The position numbers were made by a program, and so were the translations under genes. The notes under the pieces were generated by a model. The model did not search any database and was not told where the DNA came from. It saw only the letters and a list, made by a program, of their open reading frames with translations. From JAJPHI01 sp035541875 (GTDB taxonomy: Bacteria; Desulfobacterota; Binatia; Binatales; Binataceae), in the NCBI GenBank assembly GCA_035541875.1, contig DATKML010000015.1, positions 124,001 through 188,000 on the forward strand: a stretch of DNA of 64,000 nucleotides, in the 5' to 3' direction. How positions within the stretch are numbered: position 1 is the stretch's first letter; the number at the start of each line of letters is the position of its first letter. Positions 52,180 through 61,757 of this stretch are shown here, in pieces.

Positions 52180-55100
52180 GTGGAACGGAGTCTCAAAGAG
52201 GCAGCAAGCGAGCTTAAGGCGCGTATAGAAATGGGCGCCGAGCGCCGCTTTCCCGTGATGGGACTCAAGGGCGCGGCGAATGCGCTGATGCTGCGTGAGG
52301 CGACACTGAACCTCGGCCGTCCGTTGATCGTCGTTACGCCACTGGCCACTCAAGCCGAGGCACTCGCGGGCGAGCTCGCCCTTTTCCTCGATCAACCGGC
52401 CGATGTCGACCCTATCTACCGCAAGGTCCATCTCTTTCCGACCTGGGAGCTGCGCCCGTTTGCCCATCTGTCGCCGGCCACCGATATTCAGGCTGCACAG
52501 CTGGCGGCGTTATTCGCCCTGATTCGCACGCCCTCTCCTACGCTCATCACCTCCGTCGAAGCCCTGATGATGCGGACGCTGCCTCGCCCGCTCTTCGAGG
52601 AGTCGACGATTCGCGTTGCGCTGGCCGAGGTCCTAGACCTTGAAGCGCTGATTGATGAACTCACCGCGATGGGCTATCAGCGCGTGCCCCAAGTCGAAGA
52701 GCCCGGTGACTTCAGCGTGCGCGGCGGTATCGTCGATGTCTTCTCGCCGCTCCATCACAATCCGATACGCTTCGAACTCGAGGACGATTTGGTCACCTCG
52801 ATCCGCCATTTCGACCCATCGAGCCAACGATCACTTGGCGAGGTCGAGGAGGCGACCATCATCCGGACCCGCTATCTGCCCGCGAAGGCGCTACACGAGA
52901 AGCGCCTGGTTGATCAGGTGGCGCTGCGCTGCGCAGAAATCGGGATGGTGCGGAAGGAAGCGGGCGAGCTGATCGAGACGATTGAGAACGGACTGCTCTT
53001 TCCCGGCGTCGAACTGCTGACTCCTTATCTGGATGAACGTGGATTGAGTTCGCTATTCGATTACCTTCCCGCCAATGCGATTTCATGGCTAATCGAACCC
53101 GGCCGCATCGTTGCGGAAGCCGAACGCTTTATCGAGCGAATCGAAGCGGAAGCCTCTGCCGCACAGGCAAAGCCGGTTTTTTATGCGCCACCGAACTCGA
53201 TGTACCTGCAATTTGAAGAGCTGGAGCGCGGGCTCTCGGCGTTAACCGCAGTTGAGATTGGTTCGCTCGTGACCGTCAGTGCGCCGCGCGAAGGATACGC
53301 CGAAGCTATCGAGGTGAAATCCGCGCCGAGTCTGCGCCTGGGCGCCACCGAACTCACCGGCGGACACGGAGCGCTATCGTTCGAACCGCTGGCCAACGAA
53401 CTCAAGGAGATTCGCCGCGGACAGGCTCGGGCGCTGATGATTGTCGAAGGACCGAATCAGGCGGCTCGCCTGCGACGCCATCTCGAGGCCTACGATCTCG
53501 AAATCAATCAAGAGTGCACTAACTTCGCCCAGATGCTCGAGTGGCCTGACTACCGCCCCGTCATTATGGAGGGTGAGATCGCCTCCGGCACAGTGCTGCA
53601 GAAAGATGGTCTGTATCTCTACAGCGAGGAGGATCTCTTCGGCGAGCCGCGTACCCGCAAACGCACGCGCAAAGCCGGCAAAGGCGCGCTGCTCAATCTG
53701 GGTGAGCTCAAACCCGAGGATTTGGTTGTCCACATCGAGCACGGGATCGGCCGTTATCGCGGCCTCAAGCACATGAAGGTCGCTGATCTCGAGGGCGATT
53801 TTCTCAATCTTGAGTACGCCGGCAACGACACGATGTATGTGCCGGTCGAGCGTATCAACCTCGTCCAACGCTACGTCGGCGGCGAAGGTGTCGAGGCAAA
53901 GCTAGATCGCTTGGGCGGTGGCTCGTGGGATCGGGTCAAGAAACGCACCCGTGAGGCGGTCCTCGCGATGGCGTCCGACCTGATAGAGATCTATGCCGCG
54001 CGTGAGGCGATCGACGGCCACGCCTATCTCCATCCAGGACGCGACTACGAAGACTTCTCCGAAGGCTTCGAGTTCGAAGAAACCCCGGACCAGCAGGCCG
54101 CAATCGATGAGGTTATCCGCGATATGGCGCGGCCCAAGCCGATGGACCGTCTCATCTGCGGCGATGCCGGCTTCGGCAAAACCGAAGTTGCGCTGCGTGC
54201 CGCCTTCATGTGCGTGATGAACCAGCGGCAGGTCGCGGTGCTAACGCCAACGACGGTGCTTGCCGAGCAGCACTGGAACAATTTCCGCAACCGCTTCAAA
54301 AACTTCCCGGTGCGTGTCGAAATGGTGTCGCGGTTCCGCAGCCCCAAAGAAAACCGCAAAGTTATCGAGGATGTGCGCAAGGGGCTGGTCGATATCGTGA
54401 TCGGGACCCATCGCCTCCTCCAGCCGGACGTCGAGTTTCCGAAATTAGGCCTGCTAGTGATAGACGAGGAGCATCGCTTCGGGGTCGCCGACAAAGAGCG
54501 TATCAAGCGACTGCGCAAACTGGTCGAAGTACTGACCCTCACCGCTACGCCGATTCCACGAACGTTGCATATGGCGATGCTGGGGATCCGCGATCTCTCG
54601 GTTATCCAGACCCCTCCGCCTGATCGTCAGGCGATTCGGACCTTTGTCGCACACTTCGACGATGGCCTGATTCGCGACGTCATCGTGCGCGAGCTAAGCC
54701 GCGGCGGACAGGTCTTCTTCGTGCACAACCGGGTCGAGAATATCGAGTACATGGCGCGCCATCTGCGCGGCCTGGTCCCCGAGGCCAAGATTGGCATCGC
54801 GCATGGACAGATGAAGGAGGGCCAGCTCGAAGAGGTAATGCGCGAGTTTATCGAAGACAAGATCAACGTGCTCATCTGCACCGCGATTATCGAATCCGGC
54901 CTCGATATTCCGAACGCCAATACCATGATCATCAATCGCGCCGACCACTTCGGCTTGGCCCAACTCTATCAGCTGCGCGGACGTGTCGGACGATCAAAGC
55001 GCAAGGCTTACGCGTATCTGTTGATTCCGGGCGAGCACATCATCACGCGCGACGCCAAGCGACGTATCGAGGCGCTGCGCGAACTCGTCGATGCAGAGAG

Positions 55101-55758
55101 TGGCACTGGTTTCAAACTCTCGATGCGCGATTTGGAGCATCGCGGCGCTGGCAATTTGCTCGGCAAGGAGCAATCGGGCGAAATTGCCGCGGTCGGCTTC
55201 GAGCTGTACGCGGAGATGATGGAACAGGCGATCCATGAACTGCGCGGCGAACCGGTGCGACCTGATTTCGAGCCTGAGCTGCGGCTCGGCATCCCGGCGT
55301 ATATCCCCGACAGCTTCGTGCCCGATGAAAACGAGCGGCTCGTCATTTATCGCCGGATGGCGCGCGCGGGCTCACTTGCCGATCTAGGCGAGATTCGCGA
55401 CGAACTGCGCGACCGCTTCGGGCCGGTACCGTCATTGGTGGAAAATCTAATCGCTTCGATGAACCTGCGGAGGATGATGCGCGAACTGATGATCGTCAGC
55501 GCCTTGCTGAAGGGTAACCAAATCGAAATTAAGTTTCATTCGGAGGCGCCAGTCGAGACCGAGAAGCTCGTGGCCCTTGCCAACGCCAATCGTTCGACCA
55601 TGCGCTTGACCCCGTCCTATCAAGTCATCGTGCAGCTTAAGATAGGCGAGGAATATGAACAGACTTTCGCGCAAATCGAGGGCGTCTTGCAGGCTCTGGC
55701 GGGCTGTGAAAAGTTGGAAAACTGGCCGGCTCAAACGGCCCCATCATTAGTGAATTAG
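52180..55758 (+). CDS. mfd: Transcription-repair coupling factor
   Basis: Removes RNA polymerase stalled at DNA lesions and recruits UvrA. The 1192-residue protein has all Mfd parts. The UvrB-homology domains are at the N-terminus (LKGAANALML, FSVRGGIVDVFSP). The RNA polymerase interaction domain (about 515-580, LVVHIEHGIGRYRGL) follows. The SF2 translocase has Walker A GDAGFGKT near 661 and DEEH near 762, and the TRG motif follows. The C-terminal regulatory domain closes the chain. The GTG start at 52180 has a weak AAAGG site. It is followed five bases later by a parvulin gene. Confidence 0.97.
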   Translation: MERSLKEAASELKARIEMGAERRFPVMGLKGAANALMLREATLNLGRPLIVVTPLATQAEALAGELALFLDQPADVDPIYRKVHLFPTWELRPFAHLSPATDIQAAQLAALFALIRTPSPTLITSVEALMMRTLPRPLFEESTIRVALAEVLDLEALIDELTAMGYQRVPQVEEPGDFSVRGGIVDVFSPLHHNPIRFELEDDLVTSIRHFDPSSQRSLGEVEEATIIRTRYLPAKALHEKRLVDQVALRCAEIGMVRKEAGELIETIENGLLFPGVELLTPYLDERGLSSLFDYLPANAISWLIEPGRIVAEAERFIERIEAEASAAQAKPVFYAPPNSMYLQFEELERGLSALTAVEIGSLVTVSAPREGYAEAIEVKSAPSLRLGATELTGGHGALSFEPLANELKEIRRGQARALMIVEGPNQAARLRRHLEAYDLEINQECTNFAQMLEWPDYRPVIMEGEIASGTVLQKDGLYLYSEEDLFGEPRTRKRTRKAGKGALLNLGELKPEDLVVHIEHGIGRYRGLKHMKVADLEGDFLNLEYAGNDTMYVPVERINLVQRYVGGEGVEAKLDRLGGGSWDRVKKRTREAVLAMASDLIEIYAAREAIDGHAYLHPGRDYEDFSEGFEFEETPDQQAAIDEVIRDMARPKPMDRLICGDAGFGKTEVALRAAFMCVMNQRQVAVLTPTTVLAEQHWNNFRNRFKNFPVRVEMVSRFRSPKENRKVIEDVRKGLVDIVIGTHRLLQPDVEFPKLGLLVIDEEHRFGVADKERIKRLRKLVEVLTLTATPIPRTLHMAMLGIRDLSVIQTPPPDRQAIRTFVAHFDDGLIRDVIVRELSRGGQVFFVHNRVENIEYMARHLRGLVPEAKIGIAHGQMKEGQLEEVMREFIEDKINVLICTAIIESGLDIPNANTMIINRADHFGLAQLYQLRGRVGRSKRKAYAYLLIPGEHIITRDAKRRIEALRELVDAESGTGFKLSMRDLEHRGAGNLLGKEQSGEIAAVGFELYAEMMEQAIHELRGEPVRPDFEPELRLGIPAYIPDSFVPDENERLVIYRRMARAGSLADLGEIRDELRDRFGPVPSLVENLIASMNLRRMMRELMIVSALLKGNQIEIKFHSEAPVETEKLVALANANRSTMRLTPSYQVIVQLKIGEEYEQTFAQIEGVLQALAGCEKLENWPAQTAPSLVN

Positions 55759-55763
55759 CGATC

Positions 55764-56894
55764 ATGAAGAAGCGTGATTCGGGACACCGACCTAAAGGCT
55801 CGCTGGCAATTTTTGCATCGGCCACCGTGGCTTTGCTTGCCGTCGGAATGATCGGATGTTCCGATCAAGGGGTGCACATTCCCTATGTGCTCTGGGAACC
55901 CAAAAACAAAACCCCCTCGAAAGATGCTCTGTCGAAAGAAGCCTTGGCGAGCGCCGCTCCTTACACCCCACCGGTTAGCTCAGGTTCCGGACCCAACACC
56001 ATCGATAACGTAGTCGCCAGTGTCGACGGCACTCCAATTACTTCGGAAGACGTTAAGAACGTAGGTACCAAGTCAGGGTTGGGGAGCAGCAACGCCGTCG
56101 ATCCAAGCGGCGCGGCGATACCTGACGATCCCAATGCCAAGCTGAAGATGCTGATCACGCAGCAGCTGATGGAGCAGGAGTCGCAAAAATACAAGGACAA
56201 GGTCGATGACGGCGACGTTGATCGAATGATCGCGAGTATCGAGGAGCGCAATCATATAACGGACCAGCAACTCCGCGATCAGTTGCAGACCCAGGGTGTG
56301 AGTTACGCCACATTTCGCGCCAAGATCCGCAAGCAGGCGCTCGCGATGGCGATGTTCCAGAAAGAAGTTCGCGATAAAGCGGTAGTGTCGGACACAGAGA
56401 TCGAGGAGTTCTACAAGGAGCACTCGGACGAGTTCACCATCACCGAAGAGAAATACCAACTCGCGCAGATTCTGATTGCGGTGCCTGCCGGGGCCACCCC
56501 CGATCAAGTTTCCGCTGCCCAACTGAAGGCCAAGGACGTCCACAAGCTGGCGGTCAAAGGCGAGAATTTTGCCGATCTCGCCCGCCAGTACTCGGACGAC
56601 GATTCAAAGAGCAAAGGCGGCGAACTAGGCACCTTCAAGCCCGATGAACTCAATGACGACATCGCCGCCGGGATCAAGAAGGTTAAGGTCGGCGACGTCT
56701 CTGACGTGATCAAAACCAAGTACGGCTTCCACATAGTCAAGGTCGAAGACCACGAAGTTCCCGGCACGATTCCGCTGGCCGACGTGAAATCTCAGATTAG
56801 AGAGAAGCTCCAAGCCGATAAGTCCAAGGGCGATATGCAGAAATGGGTCGACGAGGATCTCGTTAAGGAGCACTACGTCGAGACATCCAACTAA
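55764..56894 (+). CDS. Parvulin-type peptidyl-prolyl isomerase lipoprotein
   Basis: A 376-residue SurA/PrsA-like chaperone, anchored as a lipoprotein (lipobox ending at C32 in VGMIGCSDQ). The SurA N-terminal domain spans about 65-210, with TIDNVVASVDGTPITSEDV. One parvulin domain (about 235-335) has YQLAQILIAV, ADLARQYSDDDSKSKGGELG and KYGFHIVKVEDH. It sits between mfd and pdxA, with spacers of five and six bases. It probably assists folding of outer-membrane or periplasmic proteins. Confidence 0.9.
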   Translation: MKKRDSGHRPKGSLAIFASATVALLAVGMIGCSDQGVHIPYVLWEPKNKTPSKDALSKEALASAAPYTPPVSSGSGPNTIDNVVASVDGTPITSEDVKNVGTKSGLGSSNAVDPSGAAIPDDPNAKLKMLITQQLMEQESQKYKDKVDDGDVDRMIASIEERNHITDQQLRDQLQTQGVSYATFRAKIRKQALAMAMFQKEVRDKAVVSDTEIEEFYKEHSDEFTITEEKYQLAQILIAVPAGATPDQVSAAQLKAKDVHKLAVKGENFADLARQYSDDDSKSKGGELGTFKPDELNDDIAAGIKKVKVGDVSDVIKTKYGFHIVKVEDHEVPGTIPLADVKSQIREKLQADKSKGDMQKWVDEDLVKEHYVETSN

Positions 56895-56900
56895 ACGACG

Positions 56901-57944
56901 ATGACTGCCTCCCGTTTGGTGGTCATCAGTATGGGCGACCCGGCCGGAATCGGCCGTGAGGTCATCCTGAAAGCCGCGGCAACCCTCTCCCACAAGCGTG
57001 ACGCACCGCAGCTTGCCGTAGTAGGCGACCTCGAAGCGATGAAGGCCGCATCGCGTGAGCTTGGTATCGATTCACCCTCGCCGCGCGCTTGGGAGGAGTT
57101 CGGTAAGCCTGCTCATCTCCGCAACGGATTGCCTGTCATTAACGTGGGGAAGCTCCGCGCCGCGGCGATGCGCCACGGTCGTCCGAGCGTAGCAGGCGGT
57201 GATGCGGCCTATCGCTATATCGTCGAATGTTGTCGGCTGATAGAAACCGGTACAGCCGGAGCGATGGTCACGGCGCCGATCAGCAAGCGATGGATGAACC
57301 GCGCGGGCCATCACTTTCCCGGCCATTCAGAACTTATTGCCGATTTCGCGAAGGTGCGCGACTGGCGGATGAGCTTCGCCGGGACGCAATTGCGTATCGC
57401 ACTCGTGACCGTGCATGTCGGGCTCAAGCAGATGTTCAAGCAGCTTACCGAGGAGCGTGTACTCGCCACGATTCAAATCTTCAGCGAACATCTGCGGCGA
57501 CAGTTCAAGCTCGATCGCCCGCGTATCGGTGTGCTTGGGCTGAACCCGCACGCCGGCGAAAACGGCTTATTCGGCGATGAAGAAGGTCGCGTTATCACGC
57601 CGGCGATCCGTCGTGCCCAACGAGGGGGGATCGATGCTTTCGGGCCGCTCGCGCCAGACACGGCTTTCGTCCGTCACGGAGGCAAGTTTGGTTTTGACGG
57701 AGCCGTCGCGATGTATCACGATCAGGGGCTGATCGCGCTCAAGACATTGGACTTCGACCACGCAGTAAACATAACGCTGGGATTGCCGTTTGTGCGGACT
57801 TCGCCCGATCACGGCACAGCCTACGACATCGCTGGTAAAGGCCTTGCCAGCGCTGGCAGCATGATTGCCGCTATCGAATATGCGGCCGCATCCGTTAGAG
57901 GCGATAGCCGGATCGAGAGGACCACGCAAAGGCGCGCGTCATAA
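56901..57944 (+). CDS. pdxA: 4-hydroxythreonine-4-phosphate dehydrogenase
   Basis: Oxidises 4-hydroxythreonine-4-phosphate in the deoxyxylulose-dependent vitamin B6 pathway. The 347-residue protein carries VISMGDPAGIGREV at its start, the metal-site NRAGHHFPGHSELIADF, GLNPHAGENGLFGDEE and MYHDQGLIALK. These fit PdxA exactly. Its stop is four bases before uvrA. The surA-like neighbour upstream recalls the surA-pdxA order of enterobacteria, but ksgA is absent here. Confidence 0.95.
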   Translation: MTASRLVVISMGDPAGIGREVILKAAATLSHKRDAPQLAVVGDLEAMKAASRELGIDSPSPRAWEEFGKPAHLRNGLPVINVGKLRAAAMRHGRPSVAGGDAAYRYIVECCRLIETGTAGAMVTAPISKRWMNRAGHHFPGHSELIADFAKVRDWRMSFAGTQLRIALVTVHVGLKQMFKQLTEERVLATIQIFSEHLRRQFKLDRPRIGVLGLNPHAGENGLFGDEEGRVITPAIRRAQRGGIDAFGPLAPDTAFVRHGGKFGFDGAVAMYHDQGLIALKTLDFDHAVNITLGLPFVRTSPDHGTAYDIAGKGLASAGSMIAAIEYAAASVRGDSRIERTTQRRAS

Positions 57945-57948
57945 GCCG

Positions 57949-60780
57949 ATGGATCGAATCATTATCAAGGGTGCTCGCGAGCACAATCTGAAAAATATCG
58001 ACGTCGAGATTCCGCGCGACCAGCTCGTCGTGATCACCGGGCTGAGCGGGTCCGGCAAATCCTCGCTCGCTTTCGACACGATCTATGCCGAAGGTCAGCG
58101 CCGCTACGTCGAGTCGCTTTCCGCCTATGCTCGCCAGTTTCTCGAGCAGATGGAAAAGCCGGATATCGATTCGATCGAGGGCTTGTCGCCGGCGATTTCA
58201 ATTGAGCAGAAGAGCACCTCGCGTAATCCGCGCTCGACCGTTGCCACGATAACCGAAATCTACGACTACATGCGGCTGCTGTTCGCGCGCGTCGGACGCG
58301 CATTTTGCTACAACTGCGGCCGCGAAATCTCGCAACAGAGTGTTCAGCAGATCGTCGATCGCATCCGCTCGTGGCCCGAGGGGACACGGCTTCACGTGCT
58401 TGCGCCCGTCGTGCGCGATCGCAAGGGCGAATACAAGAAGGAGCTCGCCGACTTCCGCCGTGCAGGCTTTGTCCGCGTCAAAATCGACGGCAAAGTGATG
58501 GAACTCGGCGAGGAGATCAGCCTCAACAAGAATCAGCGTCACAGTATCGACGTGATGGTCGATCGGCTCGCGATACGACCGGGAATCGAGAAGCGTCTCG
58601 CCGATTCGCTCGAAGTCGCCTTCAAGTACGGTGAGGATCTGCTCAAGGTCGAACGACTCGACGCCAAAGGTGAGGGCGAGGAGATCTTCTTCAGCCAGCG
58701 CTTTGCGTGCGTCTCCTGCGGGATCTCATACCCGGAGATCACGCCCCGCATGTTCTCCTTCAACAGCCCGCATGGTGCCTGCTCAGAATGCTCGGGGATC
58801 GGATCGATCATGTATTTCGATCCCGAGTTGGTCATCCCGAACGAGGATCTAAGCATTTCCGACGGAGCGATCGCGCCGTGGGCCTCGATGAACTACATGC
58901 AGCCGGTGATCGAGGCGCTCGCCACCCACTACAAATTCACCCTCGATCAGCCCTGGAAAGGTCTCACAGCTAAGACCCGCAAGGCGCTGCTCAATGGTTC
59001 CGGCGACGAAGAGATTGAGTTCGGCTACGAGCGAGGGTCTCATCGCCACGCCTACGCCAAGCCCTTTGAGGGAATCCTTGCGTGGCTCGATAAGCGCTAC
59101 AAGGAGACCGAGTCCGAGAGCATCCGCGAATGGCTCGAACCCTTCATGAATATGCGCCCCTGCCCAAGTTGCGAGGGGACCCGACTCAAGAAGGAAAGCC
59201 TGTTCGTACGCTTTGACGGCAAATCGATCAGCGAAGTGACCGCGATGTCGATCAAGGAAGCCTGCGGCTTTTTCGCGGATCCCACGATGTCGCCGCAGGA
59301 GGCCGAGATCGGTCGCCTGATTCTCAAGGAAATCCGCGAACGACTCGGTTTTCTGGCCGACGTTGGGCTCGGCTACCTTACCCTTGATCGTACCGCGGGT
59401 AGCCTCTCCGGTGGCGAGGCCCAACGCATCCGGTTGGCTACGCAAATCGGATCGAGCCTGGTCGGCGTGCTGTACATTCTCGACGAGCCCTCGATCGGCT
59501 TACATCAGCGCGATAACGAGCGCCTGTTAGGTACGCTCAAGCGGCTCAAGGAGTTGGGCAATTCGGTCATCGTCGTTGAGCACGACCGCGACACGATGGT
59601 CGAAGCGGACCATCTCATCGACATGGGTCCGGGAGCTGGTGTCCACGGCGGCAGGATCGTAGCGCAGGGAACGCCGGCCGAAGTCATGCAAAACCCGGAA
59701 TCGCTTACAGGACAATATCTTTCGGGCGCGCTCGAAATTCCGGTGCCAACGCGTCGCCGACAGATCGGTAATCGATGGCTCACGATACGCGGCGCTCGCG
59801 AGAACAATCTGCGCGATCTCACCGTCGGGATCCCGCTGGGCGTTCTCGTCTGCATCACCGGTGTCTCGGGTTCGGGCAAATCCACACTGGTGCTTGATAC
59901 GCTGCATCGCGCCTTGGCGCATCGGCTCGGTGGCAGTCGCGAGCGCGCCGGTGCGTTCAAGACGATCGAGGGCGTTGAGCATCTCGACAAGGTAATCAAT
60001 GTCGATCAGAGTCCGCTCGGTCGCACACCACGATCAAATCCGGCTACCTATACGGGCCTGTTCACTCATATACGCGAACTCTTCGCGCAACTGCCGGACG
60101 CCCGGATGCGCGGCTATGGTCCGGGCCGTTTTTCCTTCAACGTCAAAGGCGGGCGATGCGAGGCTTGTCAGGGCGACGGGATTATCCGCATCGAGATGCA
60201 CTTCCTGCCTGACGTCTACGTGACCTGCGAGGTCTGCGGCGGCAAACGCTACAATCGCGATACGCTCGAAATTCAGTACAAGGGCAAGAGTATCGCCGAG
60301 GTTCTCGACCTCACCGCCCTCGATGCGCTCGGCTTCATGAATTCGGTCCCGCCGATCCGACAGAAGCTCGAAACCCTGCGTGACGTGGGGCTCGATTACA
60401 TCCATCTCGGGCAATCGGCGACAACGCTGTCGGGCGGCGAAGCGCAGCGGATCAAGCTCGCCAAAGAGTTATCGCGCCGCGCAACCGGTCGCACGCTCTA
60501 TATCCTCGACGAGCCGACCACCGGCCTTCATTTCGACGACATAAGGCGCCTGCTGTCAGTGCTGGGACGTCTCGCCGATAGTGGCAATACTGTGATCGTC
60601 ATCGAGCACAATCTCGACGTCATCAAGACCGCGGACTATGTGATCGATCTTGGCCCCGAAGGCGGCGACCGCGGCGGTCAGATCGTAGCCAAGGGCTCGC
60701 CCGAAGATATCGCGGCGACTCCTGATTCGCACACCGGACATTTCCTGCGCCAGGTGCTCGGTTCGCGTGCGGCGGCATAG
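57949..60780 (+). CDS. uvrA: Excinuclease ABC subunit A
   Basis: Damage-recognition ATPase of nucleotide excision repair. The 943-residue protein has two ABC ATPase modules. The first Walker A is TGLSGSGKSSLA near 32-40, and the signature LSGGEAQRI occurs in both modules. Zinc-binding cysteine pairs are visible in CYNCG, CVSCG, CPSCEG, CEACQG and CEVCGG. ATG 57949 starts four bases after the pdxA stop; an earlier in-frame start inside pdxA is rejected. It lies in the same run as mfd, whose product recruits UvrA. Confidence 0.97.
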   Translation: MDRIIIKGAREHNLKNIDVEIPRDQLVVITGLSGSGKSSLAFDTIYAEGQRRYVESLSAYARQFLEQMEKPDIDSIEGLSPAISIEQKSTSRNPRSTVATITEIYDYMRLLFARVGRAFCYNCGREISQQSVQQIVDRIRSWPEGTRLHVLAPVVRDRKGEYKKELADFRRAGFVRVKIDGKVMELGEEISLNKNQRHSIDVMVDRLAIRPGIEKRLADSLEVAFKYGEDLLKVERLDAKGEGEEIFFSQRFACVSCGISYPEITPRMFSFNSPHGACSECSGIGSIMYFDPELVIPNEDLSISDGAIAPWASMNYMQPVIEALATHYKFTLDQPWKGLTAKTRKALLNGSGDEEIEFGYERGSHRHAYAKPFEGILAWLDKRYKETESESIREWLEPFMNMRPCPSCEGTRLKKESLFVRFDGKSISEVTAMSIKEACGFFADPTMSPQEAEIGRLILKEIRERLGFLADVGLGYLTLDRTAGSLSGGEAQRIRLATQIGSSLVGVLYILDEPSIGLHQRDNERLLGTLKRLKELGNSVIVVEHDRDTMVEADHLIDMGPGAGVHGGRIVAQGTPAEVMQNPESLTGQYLSGALEIPVPTRRRQIGNRWLTIRGARENNLRDLTVGIPLGVLVCITGVSGSGKSTLVLDTLHRALAHRLGGSRERAGAFKTIEGVEHLDKVINVDQSPLGRTPRSNPATYTGLFTHIRELFAQLPDARMRGYGPGRFSFNVKGGRCEACQGDGIIRIEMHFLPDVYVTCEVCGGKRYNRDTLEIQYKGKSIAEVLDLTALDALGFMNSVPPIRQKLETLRDVGLDYIHLGQSATTLSGGEAQRIKLAKELSRRATGRTLYILDEPTTGLHFDDIRRLLSVLGRLADSGNTVIVIEHNLDVIKTADYVIDLGPEGGDRGGQIVAKGSPEDIAATPDSHTGHFLRQVLGSRAAA

Positions 60781-60844
60781 CGATTAGCCTCCGCAATCGG
60801 CACCTGCTCAAGACTCGACCTCATCCGCTGCTGTGCTATAACCG

Positions 60845-60860
60845 CACCTGATTTCAGGTG
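60845..60860. promoter_or_regulatory. Inverted repeat upstream of the DUF169 gene
   Basis: CACCTGA (60845-60851) and TCAGGTG (60854-60860) are perfect 7-base arms with a two-base spacer, about 30 bases before the DUF169 start. The size suits a dimeric repressor operator. CTATAACC just upstream may be a -10 element, unproven. Confidence 0.4.
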
Positions 60861-60889
60861 TGAATTTCCCCATTTTCGCGAGGTGAAAG

Positions 60890-61687
60890 ATGGCTGAGCA
60901 GCGGGTCGAGGAACCCTCTCAATACGATTGGACACAACTCGTCGATGATCTGAATCGGCTATTACGGCTCAAAACGACGCCGATAGGCATGAAGCTCTTC
61001 ACGTCGGTTGAGGAGATGGAAGCGATTCCGAAAATCCGCCGTCCCTCTTCGGTTCACACGACAGACCAGATTGTTGCGCAAGCTTCGCGCCTCGGTTTCA
61101 CCGTCGGCATCACACAGAAAGACCTGGTCGGCGCCCAATGCGGCGCGGTGCTCGGACTTCATCCTCAGGACACCGACTGGCGCTCCGGACGTAACATGGT
61201 CGGCGTCTGGTATTCCACGCCTGAAGATTCCGCCGCGCATCAAGAGGCGATGGATGTAGTCCCGCACGGTAAATACGTCGCGATGGCGGTATCGCCGCTC
61301 GTCAGCGGACGTCTCAATCCGCCCCATATCTGCCTGATTTACGCCACGCCCGGCCAGATGATCATCTTTATCAATGGGCTCCAGTGGGCCGGCTACAAAA
61401 AGTTTCAGTGGGGGGTGGTCGGCGAGTCTGCCTGCGCCGATTCCTGGGGACGCGCACTGAAAACCGGCGAGCCGAGCCTGTCGATTCCGTGCTTCGCCGA
61501 GCGCCGTTACGGCGGTGTCCTCGACGATGAACTGCTGATGGCATTGCCGCCGCGCTATCTGCCCAAAGCTATCGAAGGGATGAAACGGCTGGGCGGCAAC
61601 GGCCTTCGCTACCCGATTCCGCAGTATGGAATCCAGTCGGATGCGCGCGCTGGTCTGGCTGTCAGTTACGGAGCGAAGAAAGACTAA
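60890..61687 (+). CDS. DUF169 family protein
   Basis: A 265-residue member of the DUF169 family, which binds iron-sulfur or other cofactors in some bacteria but has no settled function. The start has the family pattern DLNRLLRLKTTPIGMKLFTSVEEM. Conserved parts include GITQKDLVGAQCGAVLGL, SPLVSGRLNPPHICLIYATPGQMI and VVGESACADSWGRAL. Three cysteines (near 84, 144 and 183) recur. The inverted repeat upstream suggests its own regulation. A DUF1329 gene follows after 70 bases. Confidence 0.88.
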   Translation: MAEQRVEEPSQYDWTQLVDDLNRLLRLKTTPIGMKLFTSVEEMEAIPKIRRPSSVHTTDQIVAQASRLGFTVGITQKDLVGAQCGAVLGLHPQDTDWRSGRNMVGVWYSTPEDSAAHQEAMDVVPHGKYVAMAVSPLVSGRLNPPHICLIYATPGQMIIFINGLQWAGYKKFQWGVVGESACADSWGRALKTGEPSLSIPCFAERRYGGVLDDELLMALPPRYLPKAIEGMKRLGGNGLRYPIPQYGIQSDARAGLAVSYGAKKD

Positions 61688-61757
61688 TTCTGCCCCACCG
61701 GGCTCAAACGTACGGCATTTTTGTTCCGGACTGACCTGAAAGAAACGAGCGTCCAAG

